NCBI GenBank assembly: GCA_963742035.1
Contig: CAVUKH010000013.1
Coordinates: forward strand, 1-64,000
Source of the DNA: Bog-473 sp963742035
Lineage (GTDB): Bacteria > Actinomycetota > Acidimicrobiia > Acidimicrobiales > RAAP-2
Reading direction: 5' to 3'
DNA length: 64,000 nt
A model generated the notes under the pieces. The model saw only the letters and a list, made by a program, of their open reading frames with translations. It made no database searches and had not been told where the DNA came from. Positions 43,101-51,675 of this stretch are shown one piece after another. Each line of letters opens with the position of its first letter. Within the stretch, counting starts at the first letter, position 1. The translations under genes and the position numbers were made by a program.

Positions 43101-45248
43101 GGTGATCGTGGGGGTGCCGGCCTTGGTATCGCCGTAGTACGCGGTGATCGACGAGGTGTTCGCTGGCAGCGTCACACTGGCGCTTGGCGGTCCGCTCGAG
43201 GTCCCGGAGAAGACCGCCGCGCCGGTGGTGTTCGAGCCCAGTCCGATCGTGATGCCACTGGCGCTCGTGGTCGTGTTGCCGAAGGCGTCTTGGAGGGTGA
43301 CGGTGAAGGCGTTGGTTGCCTTCGAGTTGGCCGCGCCCGTGAAGGGTTTCGAGGTGATGGCCAGTTGGTTCGCGGTGCCGGCGTTGATCTTCACATTCGC
43401 AGTGCCGGAGGTCAGTCCCGTGGTCGATGCGGTGATGGTCGTGGATGTCGCCGCCATGGTGTCGCCATAGAAGAAGGTCGCCGAGGATGAGCCGCTTGGG
43501 ATGGTCACGGTCGCCGCACCGGTCGGGGTCGTTGTTCCGCTGGTCCCGAACACGTACGAGCCGGTGGAGCCGGAGGTCAGAGTGACTGTCTCTCCCGCGG
43601 TCGTGAGCTGGTTGCTGGCGTTTTCTTCCGTAACCGTGAACGGCCCGATGTTGGCCGAAGCGGACGCCGTACCCGAGGCAGGCCCACTCACGACGAGCTT
43701 CGTCGGCCCGGCGATGACGTTCTCTTTCTGTGTCCCGGGAGTGAGCGTCGTCGGAGACGTCGACGACACGGTGATCGTGGGGGTACCAACCTTGTTGTCG
43801 CCGTAGTACACGGTCATTGAGGAGGTGTTGGCCGGCAGCGTGACGCTGGTCACGGCGCTCCCACCCGAGGTGGCAGCGAATTTTTTGGTGCCGGTAGATG
43901 TGGAAGCAAGGGTGATCGTGGTGGCGGCGTTTCGTGACGTCGGGTTGCCTGACGAGTCCTCGAGCGTCACCGTGAACGGAGTCGTCGCGCTGGTGCTCGT
44001 TGCCGCAGTGAAGGCAGGACTCGTGATGGCGAGCTGGGTCGGCGCCGTCGCGATGGTCGCAGTCTGTGTGCCCGATGTCAATCCGGTTGCGGCGGCCGTC
44101 AGTGTTGGAGTCCCGCTCTTGCTATCACCGTAAAAGAAGGATGCTGTCGCGGTCGAGGAGTTGGCAGGAATCGTGACCGACGTGATGTGTGTGCTGTTGC
44201 CCGATGTCGCCGCGAAGATGCCACCAGTCGATGTCGAGCTGAGGTTGACGGTCACGGCGGCTGTCGTCGCCACAGGGTTACCGAGGGCGTCCTGCTGCTG
44301 AATGGTGATCGGCCCGAGCGTCGCGCTGCTCGACGGCGTGCCCGACACCGGCGAGGTGATGAACCCGATCTTCGCCGGCGCGGCCGGACTCACGACGACT
44401 GGGATGGTCGACGTGGGTGTCAGGGTTCCATCACTCGCATGGATCTGGTAGGTCCCGGCGACGTTCATGCTGCAGTCGGAGAACTGCACAATGCCGTAGG
44501 ACTCCACTCCAGAGCATGTATTCGAGATGGAACCGCCGCTCGGCCCCGACACGAGCTGCAGGGTCACCGAGGAGAAGTCACTCGAAACGATGTCGCCCTG
44601 GTTGTCCTCGACGGCGACCTCTGGCTGGGGTGTGATGGGCGAGAAAGCGGTCCCGCTGGCCGGCGGCTGAAGCTGCTGCAGCCACACAAGCTGGGCGGGA
44701 ACGCCGGCGCCATTGGGTGGCAAGGGGGCGCCGGGGTCGGTGATCACCGTCGTGACTGAGGTGCTGTAGGAGGCCTTGGTCGAGGCGATGTTCAGCGTGT
44801 ACTGCTGGGGTGCGTCGGCAATGCAATTGGATGAGCCCGTCTGGAAGCCGGACCCGTTCCACCAAGCCATGGTGTAGGTCACTTGGTACGGGCCCGTGAG
44901 ATTGGTGAATGTCGGCGTGAAGGCTTCAGGACAAGTGAACGGGTCGTTCACGGTATTGGCGTTCGCCTGGGCCTGCTGTTGGACGTCGGCGATGGCGCTG
45001 TTGGCGGCCAGTCGGGTTGACGCGTCGAGCGAGGCGTAGTTGCGATGCTGCGCAGAAGCCGTGATCGATGTCGCGAATCCGGTCATGAGAGCCAGGCCGG
45101 CGATGCTGAGAACGGCCAGGGCGAGCAACACCTCCACGAGGGTGTCGCCCCGTTCGGATGCCCCATCCTCGCCGCCTGCCTTGGCTCGACGCCTGGCGAC
45201 CCAGCCGTTGACTGCGTGCTCCAGGTAATCAAGCATCGTGCGCCTCAT
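37170..45248 (-). CDS. giant prepilin-anchored Ig-repeat protein (minor pilin adhesin)
   Basis: This is a single gene of about 2,690 codons. Residues 1-34 form a basic prepilin leader ending SERG; mature Asp35 starts DTLVEVLLALAVLSIAGLAL, with Glu39 at +5, as in minor pilins of the GspI/PilV type. Residues 35-180 look like a pilin head with two Cys. An Ig-like domain at 185-288, seven divergent Ig-like units (about 105 residues each) and twelve near-identical units of 116-123 residues follow, each with a Cys pair (GTCSGG-NNASFTTC). A distinct terminal domain of about 215 residues (VITVTSVANATAANT to EINHA) closes it. Reading breaks near 41120, 40395, 40505 and 40545 all lie in identical repeats, and total length stays a multiple of three. 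I infer a pilus-displayed stalk. Confidence 0.85.
37826..42058 (-). repeat. near-identical tandem Ig-like repeat array (types A and B)
   Basis: Twelve coding repeats lie on the minus strand. Type A has a 348-bp period (116 residues, with MTITGGNNQSATVGTGYSTG and GSVSVATSASGDTTPP). Type B is about 365 bp (HTIAISSGSAQSATVNTAFGG and THAGTYNVTATSTGTTP). From N to C the order is B-A-A-A-B-A'-B-A-A-A-A-B. Units share a joining FSETNT sequence (plus strand GTTCGTCTCGGAGAA at about 37821, 38190, 38537, 38885, 39233, 39581, 39947, 40300, 40668, 41013, 41361 and 41702). Copies of A are identical or nearly so over hundreds of bases, which points to recent amplification or gene conversion. Confidence 0.9.
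42070..44384 (-). repeat. seven divergent Ig-like repeats (type C)
   Basis: Seven units of about 105-110 residues make up the middle of the giant protein. Each opens with a LAITSxxF-type strand, carries a D-x-x-GN-xTxx turn, then an FYGD or YYGD strand and a TPTITAxATGLTSxTQxETIT end. They are clearly homologous to each other but differ in most codons, unlike the A/B array. They match bacterial Ig-like (Big) folds in pattern. Confidence 0.8.
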
Positions 45249-46868
45249 ATCAGCACCCCAAGGAACACCGCTTGGTACCCACCGCCTTGCATGGTGATGG
45301 AGACGCTCTGCGCAGCTGAAGAATTGTTCGGCTCGGGCGCAGCCAGCATCAAGGTCCCAGTCTTGTCAAGCTGTCCGTTTGCCTCACACCCGACCGACGA
45401 GGCACCGGTCGGGTAGAGCGAGTAGGGCTGCGACGCGCTCGATGTTGATGGCGGTGTCATTCCCCGAGAGCCCCGTGCCCGTTGAGGGATTTCCCACCGA
45501 GTTGTCTGTCGGAGGTACCGCACCGGTGTATTTGAAGAGGCCGGTGTTGCCGTTCGCAGTGTCCTGCGTGTCGTAGCAGGAGTTGCCATAGTAGGACGAC
45601 GTGCTGTTGGGGAGAACTTGCCAGGTGACAGGCGTCGGCGACGTGGTGTTGGAGTAGACGTTCCACTCGCCGCTGTCGGTCGACTCGGCGTCTCCCGTCA
45701 CGAGCGTCCAGCCCGTCGCCGGCTCGTTGGCTGCGTTCGTCACCTTGATGTTGGTGAAGGTGAGCGTTGTCAGGGCGTTGTTCGCGCCGCCGAATGTGCA
45801 GGCGGGCTGGCCGGATTGCCCGCAGACATCGGTGGGTTGCGGCCTCTGGGAGATGGCCGGCTCACCCTGGATGCCCTGGTAGAAACCGTTGTTCCCCAAA
45901 TAGGGCTGGCTGTTGCTCCCCTGCGCGACATCGTCGTAGGTCGGGATTGTCTGAGGCGCAACCGTCTGGGTGTTCGTAGGACCGACGCTGAGGCAGAACG
46001 ACAGGAGGTCCGGTGACGCGGCGATCGAGAAGGTCATCTGCGTGCACTTGGCAGAGGGTTGGGTGAATGCAGCGAGGTAGGCGGACTGGGTGGCAGGACT
46101 GGCACCGGAGGCGGAAAAGTCGGCGAAGCACAGGATGTTCGCGTACGTGCCCGTTCCCGGGTTGGCCAGGTTGCATCCGGGTAGGTTCTGGTTCTGCACG
46201 ATCTGGGACGCCGAGCCGGTCGACGAGCTCGCGCTCGGGAGGCCAGTGAGCTTGTAGGCGTATCCGCTCCCCGGGGCGTTGACGCTGACCGTCACACCGT
46301 AGAGGCCCTGGGTGGACGTCCAGCCCTGGTTCGTGTTGTAGCTGAACCCTGACGGGTTGAGGGCTACCGTCGGCGTGCCGGCATCGTGCGCCACGGTGCG
46401 CGACCCGGTCGGCGTGGTCGATGCTCCCGATGTGCACTGCATCCTCATCAGCGAGGTCGTCGTGCCCGTGGTGCTCTGCACGTACGAGACAACGTTCTGG
46501 TAGGCGCCGGCGGCGTTCGCACCCCATTCCAAGCCGACCAGCTGTTGGCCTGTCGATCCACAGGCGGGAGTCGTGACCGTCTCGATTTCCTGGGCGCTCT
46601 GCACGTCCTTGTTGAACGTTGATGAACTGACGAGGGCGTCGTTGGAGTCACTGACCCTGTTTGAAACGCTCCCTTGGAGCGTGAAGACCGAAATGAGCGC
46701 AACTGCGATGCCACCCACCACGATCGGAAGGATGGCGATCGTGATGATCAGCTCAATGAGGGTGAATCCCGCGTCGTCAAGTTCACGCTGGGTCGCTGCG
46801 GACAGCCGTCGCCGCATGGCTTGGCGAGCCAATACAACAGGATGACGAGGGCCCTTGTTTCGATTCAC
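45245..46868 (-). pseudogene. PilW-like minor pilin (frameshift near 45430)
   Basis: This large minor pilin of about 541 codons heads the pilus operon. A basic leader ends DDAG and is followed by FTLIELIITIAILPIVVGG, with Glu at +5, a standard class III signal. The soluble part is Thr/Ser/Gly-rich with several Cys and resembles PilW-class minor pilins of unusual size (usual length is 200-400). The last 60 residues (YSLYPTGASSVGCEANGQLD to QAVFLGVLI) sit in another frame; a single base-type lesion near 45430, after TAINIERVAAL, joins them. The stop overlaps the giant gene start as ATGA. A start upstream of 46868 is not seen. Confidence 0.82.
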
Positions 46869-48131
46869 GGTCGGAGTCCGATGCGCTGGAGATGACGGAG
46901 TGGGAGCTGAACCGTGATTGGGGCGTGCGCGGGGCCGAACTGGCCATAGCCAGTCGCCACTAACCCGTCGTCGGTTCGCCGCTTCGCCAAAGCCCCTGCT
47001 CCCTATAAGCGGACCGCCTACGTCCGACTTACCATGATGATGCTGCCTAGCTCATGAACAAGCTGAAAGTTAACCTGATACCAGCGTTGCTGAATAGCGC
47101 CTTTGTGCCCTAATGCCACAACCGCGCCGGAACATCATTTAGGTCGGTCGTCGTGGACTTCGACCTGAGCATCAATTCGATATCCCTGTGTGCGACGGTC
47201 TCCCTTCGGACGACAGCTGTTCTCAAATATGTGGATTGAACAGGTAAAATGGTGGCGATAAGGCAGATTCCGGCTTTCGTCAGGGCAGAAGCTTCCAGGT
47301 CCCGGGAACCTGAACCTCTGCTTGAGGTCGAGATTTGACACACGACGAGCCGACCCATCTATTCACAACAAAAGCACAACAATTGATGTCGGTCTCTCTG
47401 GCCTGTCATTTCGAAGAAGCCGCCCTATCTGTTCACAACAAAACCACAACAATTGCTGACCGTCTGTCTGGCCTGTCATAGAGAAGAAATTGCCCCGAGG
47501 TTTTGGACTATTCAGGCCCAGAAGGGTGCTGGCCCTCCGTCGAGCCACCACGGTGTCAGGCTGGCAACCGCGATCAGCTCTTTCTGTCGGAAACAGTGCC
47601 CATGTGCCACGCGGAGCAATAGCTGCATTGGTACACGTTCAAGACGGTTCCCGACTCACGGCGCCGCTCATCGGCGGCGTCGGCTGCTGCATGTTGACTC
47701 GGGTACGCGGTTTTCGCGTGACCGTCGGCTCGCCAATGTGACCGGATACCGAAGGGCCGTACATCGACCTCGGGGCGGCGCCCTCGTTTCGGATCATTTC
47801 GCCGCGGAGCCACATGCTTATTGTGGCGCGTGGACCTCGTTTTCGGGCGCCAACGCCCATCACGTAATCGTGGGGGCCCGGCGCGCCTCCGATTCGATCG
47901 AGAGGGATGGGGAGTTAGATCCGGTTCACAGGGCGAGAATTACAGAGAATCGTTCTGTCGCACTCGACATCGTTGGACTCTGGTGTCTGAGCGTTTCTCG
48001 CTATAGGAAACCCTGCGCCGCATCTCCCAGCGCTTGTCGGTTCGCGCGTCAGCAGCTCCGCACTTCGCCCTTTCTGTCCCCGTCGGAGGAGGGGCTTTGT
48101 CGGCCGACGAGGGCTCTGGCACCCTTTGTCT
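46869..48131. other. 1.26-kb gene-free region upstream of the pilus operon
   Basis: No gene can be supported here. The part next to the PilW-like gene (46869-47110) is the operon leader; on the transcript strand it contains a hairpin ACTGGC-TATG-GCCAGT (46940-46955). I checked this leader by eye for the c-di-GMP-I riboswitch core (GACGCAAAGCC-like) and did not find it. A 70-bp tandem duplication sits at 47351-47480. Short open frames in the rest have no binding sites or protein-like composition. It is followed by the Lsr2-type gene. Confidence 0.6.
47351..47480. repeat. imperfect 70-bp tandem duplication
   Basis: Two copies, period 70 bp, at about 47351-47409 and 47421-47479, share TTCACAACAAAA-x-CACAAC and AATTG, then GGCCTGTCAT. 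They differ at about 10 positions of 60. They are not in a coding frame (70 is not a multiple of three). An A-rich core with CAATTG suggests protein binding, for instance by Lsr2, encoded 650 bases away. This is untested. Confidence 0.6.
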
Positions 48132-48476
48132 ATGGCGAAAACCGTGATTGTGAAGCTCACCGACGACCTCGACGGCAGCGACGCCGAGGAGACGGTTCAC
48201 TTTGGCCTCGATGGCAAGTCTTACGAAATCGATCTGAACGCCGCCAACGCCTCCAAACTTCGTGAGGCGATCAAGCTCTACATCTCGAAGGGGCGAGACA
48301 CCGGCGGAGGCCGTGTCCGTCCACTCCGTACGGCGGGTCCTCCTGCCAAGGAGACGATGTATTCCCAGCTGAACAGCAGTGAGAAGACTCGATTTCGCAC
48401 TTGGGCCAGCATGCCGACCGCTCGTCGGATCAGTGACGCCAGGGTCAAGAGCTGGATCGCTGCGGGAAGGCCCTAA
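48132..48476 (+). CDS. lsr2: Lsr2-like nucleoid-associated protein
   Basis: This 114-residue xenogeneic silencer bridges AT-rich DNA in actinobacteria. The N-terminal dimerisation domain is well kept (KTVIVKLTDDLDGSDAEETV, FGLDGKSYEIDLNAANASKL). The C-terminal DNA-binding part is present but unusual: SEKTRFRTWASMPTARRISDARVKSWIAAGRP, where canonical Lsr2 has the RGR hook; only a lone RP is left after the last helix. ATG at 48132 has no strong Shine-Dalgarno, and the TTG two codons earlier is not preferred. Its place beside a low-GC, probably transferred pilus region fits a silencer of that region. Confidence 0.85.
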   Translation: MAKTVIVKLTDDLDGSDAEETVHFGLDGKSYEIDLNAANASKLREAIKLYISKGRDTGGGRVRPLRTAGPPAKETMYSQLNSSEKTRFRTWASMPTARRISDARVKSWIAAGRP

Positions 48477-48546
48477 CGGGAGTTCTGTCGACCGGCGCCC
48501 CGCAGAGAGACCGACCGCGGATCAACCGCCTTCGTGATTGGCTGCC

Positions 48547-48924
48547 TTAGGCCCAGCTCAGGACCCCATAGGTGTTGCACAGTCCCATCAGGTCGATCAG
48601 CAGGAAGGCGGAGACGACTGCGATCACGACTGGCGTCTTCCAACGATGGCCTCCCCGACGCACGACGGGAGGCATGTACCAGAGCGGCAGCGCGGCACCG
48701 AGCTGGGCCAGGTGGATGCCGATGGGCACCGCCCCTTCGGCCAGAGGCGCATCCGGGTCGGCGGCCAGGGCCAACGCGGTGAGCTCCGCATCGGTCAGGG
48801 TCTCTTCGGCATCCCCGCCCTCGAAGGCCATACGGGCAAAGCTACCGGCCAGGAACCCGGACTGGTACGACGGGATTTCGTCGGAGGTGAAAAAGGATGG
48901 TCGATGAGGAAGTGGTGAGCCCAC
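48547..48924 (-). CDS. small membrane protein of unknown function
   Basis: This is a minus-strand frame of about 125 residues. A soluble, acidic N-terminal half (FEGGDAEETLTDAELTALAL) is followed by a TM stretch (TPVVIAVVSAFLLIDLMGLC) near the end. GTG at 48924 is the first plausible start; there is no ATG. It overlaps the start of the divergent DUF2510 gene by 28 bases, which is unusual, so the true start may be lower. No family is recognised. Confidence 0.5.
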   Translation of the reverse strand: MGSPLPHRPSFFTSDEIPSYQSGFLAGSFARMAFEGGDAEETLTDAELTALALAADPDAPLAEGAVPIGIHLAQLGAALPLWYMPPVVRRGGHRWKTPVVIAVVSAFLLIDLMGLCNTYGVLSWA

Positions 48925-49655
48925 GACACGCGGCGCCCGATCACGAATCTGAACAAGAACATGAGGTTCTCGGCGGGACGAGCCCGAGCCCAAAGGCGCC
49001 AGGTTGGTACCCCGATCCAGCCAGCCCGAGCGACCAGTCGTACTGGGATGGCCTGAACTGGACGGCCAAAAGGCGGTGGACGTCCGGCCAGGGGTGGATC
49101 GTCGCCGGCGACGCCCCAGAGGAGGCGATGCGTGATTCGAGTCCGCCGCTCGTGAACCAGCGCTTGTCAGCCAATCCGTACTTCGGAACGGCACCGCGCC
49201 GGTCGAAGGCGACCGGCTTCACGTTCAACCTCGGGGTCCTCATACTGCTGATCTGCGGCGTCGGCCTGATGTACGGGTCCGTCGGATCCTGGATCCACGT
49301 GACCGGGAGCGTCGGTATCGCTGACCTGCGTGTTTCTGTGAACGGCATCGACCCGGCCGTCTCCACCCTCATCGGCGTCAACGGCTGGGTGACCTTCATC
49401 GGCGGGATTCTGATCGTCGTCTTTGCTTGCTTCGAGATGACGTCCGAGGAGGTGCAGCTCTCGATACTCACGACCCTGATCGCCGCCGCGACGGCGGTGT
49501 TCGCCATCTACGACATGTTCCGCATTGTGCAGAAGATCAATGAGGTGCCGACATCCGGTGTGGCCAACGTGAGCGTGGGGTGGGGCCTCATCTGCGTGCT
49601 CAGCGCCGCCGTTCTTGCTTTGCTGATCGCAATCATACGGTTGCTGCAGCGCTGA
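48897..49655 (+). CDS. DUF2510 membrane protein
   Basis: This 252-residue protein has the DUF2510 domain early on (PGWYPDP then YWDGLNWT), an actinobacteria-specific cell-surface motif. Three to four membrane segments follow (about residues 110-130, 160-180, 190-210, 228-248). Function is unknown; members often sit in envelope or secretion contexts. The start codon is ATG at 48897 but a later GTG is possible. It converges with the HtrA-like protease gene. Confidence 0.85.
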   Translation: MVDEEVVSPRHAAPDHESEQEHEVLGGTSPSPKAPGWYPDPASPSDQSYWDGLNWTAKRRWTSGQGWIVAGDAPEEAMRDSSPPLVNQRLSANPYFGTAPRRSKATGFTFNLGVLILLICGVGLMYGSVGSWIHVTGSVGIADLRVSVNGIDPAVSTLIGVNGWVTFIGGILIVVFACFEMTSEEVQLSILTTLIAAATAVFAIYDMFRIVQKINEVPTSGVANVSVGWGLICVLSAAVLALLIAIIRLLQR

Positions 49656-49707
49656 GAAGCCGGGGGCCAGCGACCGATCTTGGCGGTCCGGTCGCTGGCC
49701 GTCCGGC

Positions 49708-51420
49708 CTACTGCGGGGGGCCTGAGGAGAGCTGCACCGTGGCGGTGTGCGTCTGCCCCGAGCCGTCGGTCCAGGCGATGCTCACCTTGTCGCCGGGGTG
49801 GTAGGCACCCATGGCAGCGGTGAGGTCGTTGGCCGAGCTGATGGTCTTGCCGCCCAGTGAGGTGATGACGTCGCCCTCGGCCAGACCGGCTTCCTGGGCC
49901 GGCCCGTTGGTGACCGTGCTGGCCACCGAGGCCCCAGCGGTCCCTGAGGCGCTCGACCCGGTGTTACCGGTGCTGCCGGAGTTGCCGCCGAAGAAGCCGC
50001 CGAAACCGCTGCCGCTGCCGGTGTTCCCGCTGTCGCCCGAGCTGCTGTCGCTGGCGTTGACCTCGACACCGAGGAACGCCGTCTCACCGATGTGGACGGT
50101 GGTGGAGGCGGACCCGGCTTCGATGGCCCGGGCCAGCGTGAGGGCGGTGTCGATCGGAATGGCGTAGCCCTGGTTCCCGGACGACTGGTCGTTGGACTGG
50201 AACGAGAAGCCCGCCGAGGCGGCGGTGTCGATGCCGAGCACGTTGCCGGACGTGTCGACCAGCGCTCCGCCGGAGTCTCCGGGCTGAATGTCGGCGTTGG
50301 TCTCAATGAGGCCGCTGAGCTGCTCCGATGTCCCGTCACCGTCGTCGCTGGCGGTGATCGACTGGTTGAGTGCGGTCACCGTCCCGCCCGCGGCGCTGGG
50401 CGTCCCGCCCGTGCCGCCGGCGTTCCCGACGCCCACGACGTCCTCGCCGACAGAGGCGTTCGACGAGTTGCCGAGCGTTGCCGTCTGCAGGCCCGAGGCG
50501 TTGTGCAGTTGCAGCACCGCGACATCCTTCGTGCGGTCGTACCCGACCACGCTGGCGGTGTAGGTCTTGTGGTTGCCGATGTCGGTGACGCTGATGCTGG
50601 TGGCGCCGTCAATGACGTGATTGTTCGTGAGGATCACGCCGTTGGAGGAGAGCACGATGCCCGTGCCGGCCGCCTGCTCCTGCTGATAGCCGAGCGTCGT
50701 GTTGATGTCGACCAGGCCCGGGTCGATCTTCGAGGCGATGGCGTTCACGTCGCTCGGGCCCGAGGAGCTCGAGGACCCCGAGCTGCCGCTGCCCGTGCTC
50801 CCGGAGCTTCCGGAGTTGCCGAAGGGCCCGCCGTTCCCGAAGGGGGAGCCGTTCCCGAAGGGGCTGTTCGAGGAGCCGGAGCCTCCCGAGGAGTTGGAGC
50901 CCCCTGAGTTGGAGGGCACCCGCGAGCTGCCCGAGGTCGGGCTGAAGGCCTGCGTGCTGCCCCCGCTGTTCGACGTGGCGTGGCCGATGCCGATGCCAGC
51001 GCCGAGGACGGCCAGCGCGGCGGCTCCGGCCAGCAGGCCGTTGCGGACGCGGTGGTTGGAGCTGCCTGTCGCTGCGGCGGGCGCCGGGGGGGTCGACCAC
51101 ACCGGGGCGCCGGGGTCTGTGGGTGGGTTGCCGCCGAAGGACGATGCGGGGGCCTCCCCGAGCATCGGATTGCCGGCCAGGGCGCCCATGGCGTAGGTGC
51201 CCTGGGGCGGTGTCGAGCCGGTCGGAGGAGTCACGCCCATCGGGGGCGTGACGGGCTGCTGGGGGAGGTCAAGGCCCTGGTCCGACGGCGCGGCGGACGC
51301 GGCCGGCATCGGGATGGGCGCCTGGCTCGTGGCCTCGGGCACGGCGGCGGTCGGAGCCGTCTCCGGGTTCGGGCCGCTCACCGGCTCCTCGTTCGTCTGG
51401 TCGTTCTGATCCTCGGTCAT
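49708..51420 (-). CDS. HtrA-like membrane-anchored serine protease with PDZ domain
   Basis: This 570-residue protease belongs to the DegP/HtrA family (S1C). A long Pro/Thr-rich N-terminus is followed by one membrane segment (about residues 127-146), a Ser/Gly-rich linker and the trypsin-like domain with His in NNHVIDG, Asp in KDVAVLQL and Ser in PGDSGGAL. A C-terminal PDZ domain (LAEGDVITSLGGKTI) comes after another Gly-rich linker. In actinobacteria these are envelope stress proteases facing the outside. ATG at 51420 has GGAGG before it and is preferred over one 54 bases upstream. It is transcribed away from the DUF2510 gene. Confidence 0.92.
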   Translation of the reverse strand: MTEDQNDQTNEEPVSGPNPETAPTAAVPEATSQAPIPMPAASAAPSDQGLDLPQQPVTPPMGVTPPTGSTPPQGTYAMGALAGNPMLGEAPASSFGGNPPTDPGAPVWSTPPAPAAATGSSNHRVRNGLLAGAAALAVLGAGIGIGHATSNSGGSTQAFSPTSGSSRVPSNSGGSNSSGGSGSSNSPFGNGSPFGNGGPFGNSGSSGSTGSGSSGSSSSSGPSDVNAIASKIDPGLVDINTTLGYQQEQAAGTGIVLSSNGVILTNNHVIDGATSISVTDIGNHKTYTASVVGYDRTKDVAVLQLHNASGLQTATLGNSSNASVGEDVVGVGNAGGTGGTPSAAGGTVTALNQSITASDDGDGTSEQLSGLIETNADIQPGDSGGALVDTSGNVLGIDTAASAGFSFQSNDQSSGNQGYAIPIDTALTLARAIEAGSASTTVHIGETAFLGVEVNASDSSSGDSGNTGSGSGFGGFFGGNSGSTGNTGSSASGTAGASVASTVTNGPAQEAGLAEGDVITSLGGKTISSANDLTAAMGAYHPGDKVSIAWTDGSGQTHTATVQLSSGPPQ

Positions 51421-51675
51421 GTCTGCGATCCCTCCGTCTGAGTCCGGGCGGCCCGGGCTCTCCACGAGGTCCATTGGACACGGCAGGTCTGTACGCCAGG
51501 TCAGAGAAAGTTATGACCCGGATAAATGTTGTCTGTGGCGCCGCAATGGCGGCGAAAACCGGCGCCCGCCTGGCGGAACTGTGCGGAGCGGTGCTCTCGT
51601 CCGCTGCGACCCGACGGTGCGGATCCGGGTCCGGGTCTACGCTCTGGGGCGACGACGCGCACCACTGGGGGGCCC

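Noticed and set aside
46869..47110. Possible c-di-GMP riboswitch in the pilus operon leader
   Set aside because: Such switches often control pili, but the conserved core sequence is absent on either strand; only an ordinary hairpin was seen.
47453..48265. Long plus-strand open frame (270 residues) across the gene-free region
   Set aside because: It overlaps the Lsr2-like gene in another frame, has no binding site and no protein-like pattern.
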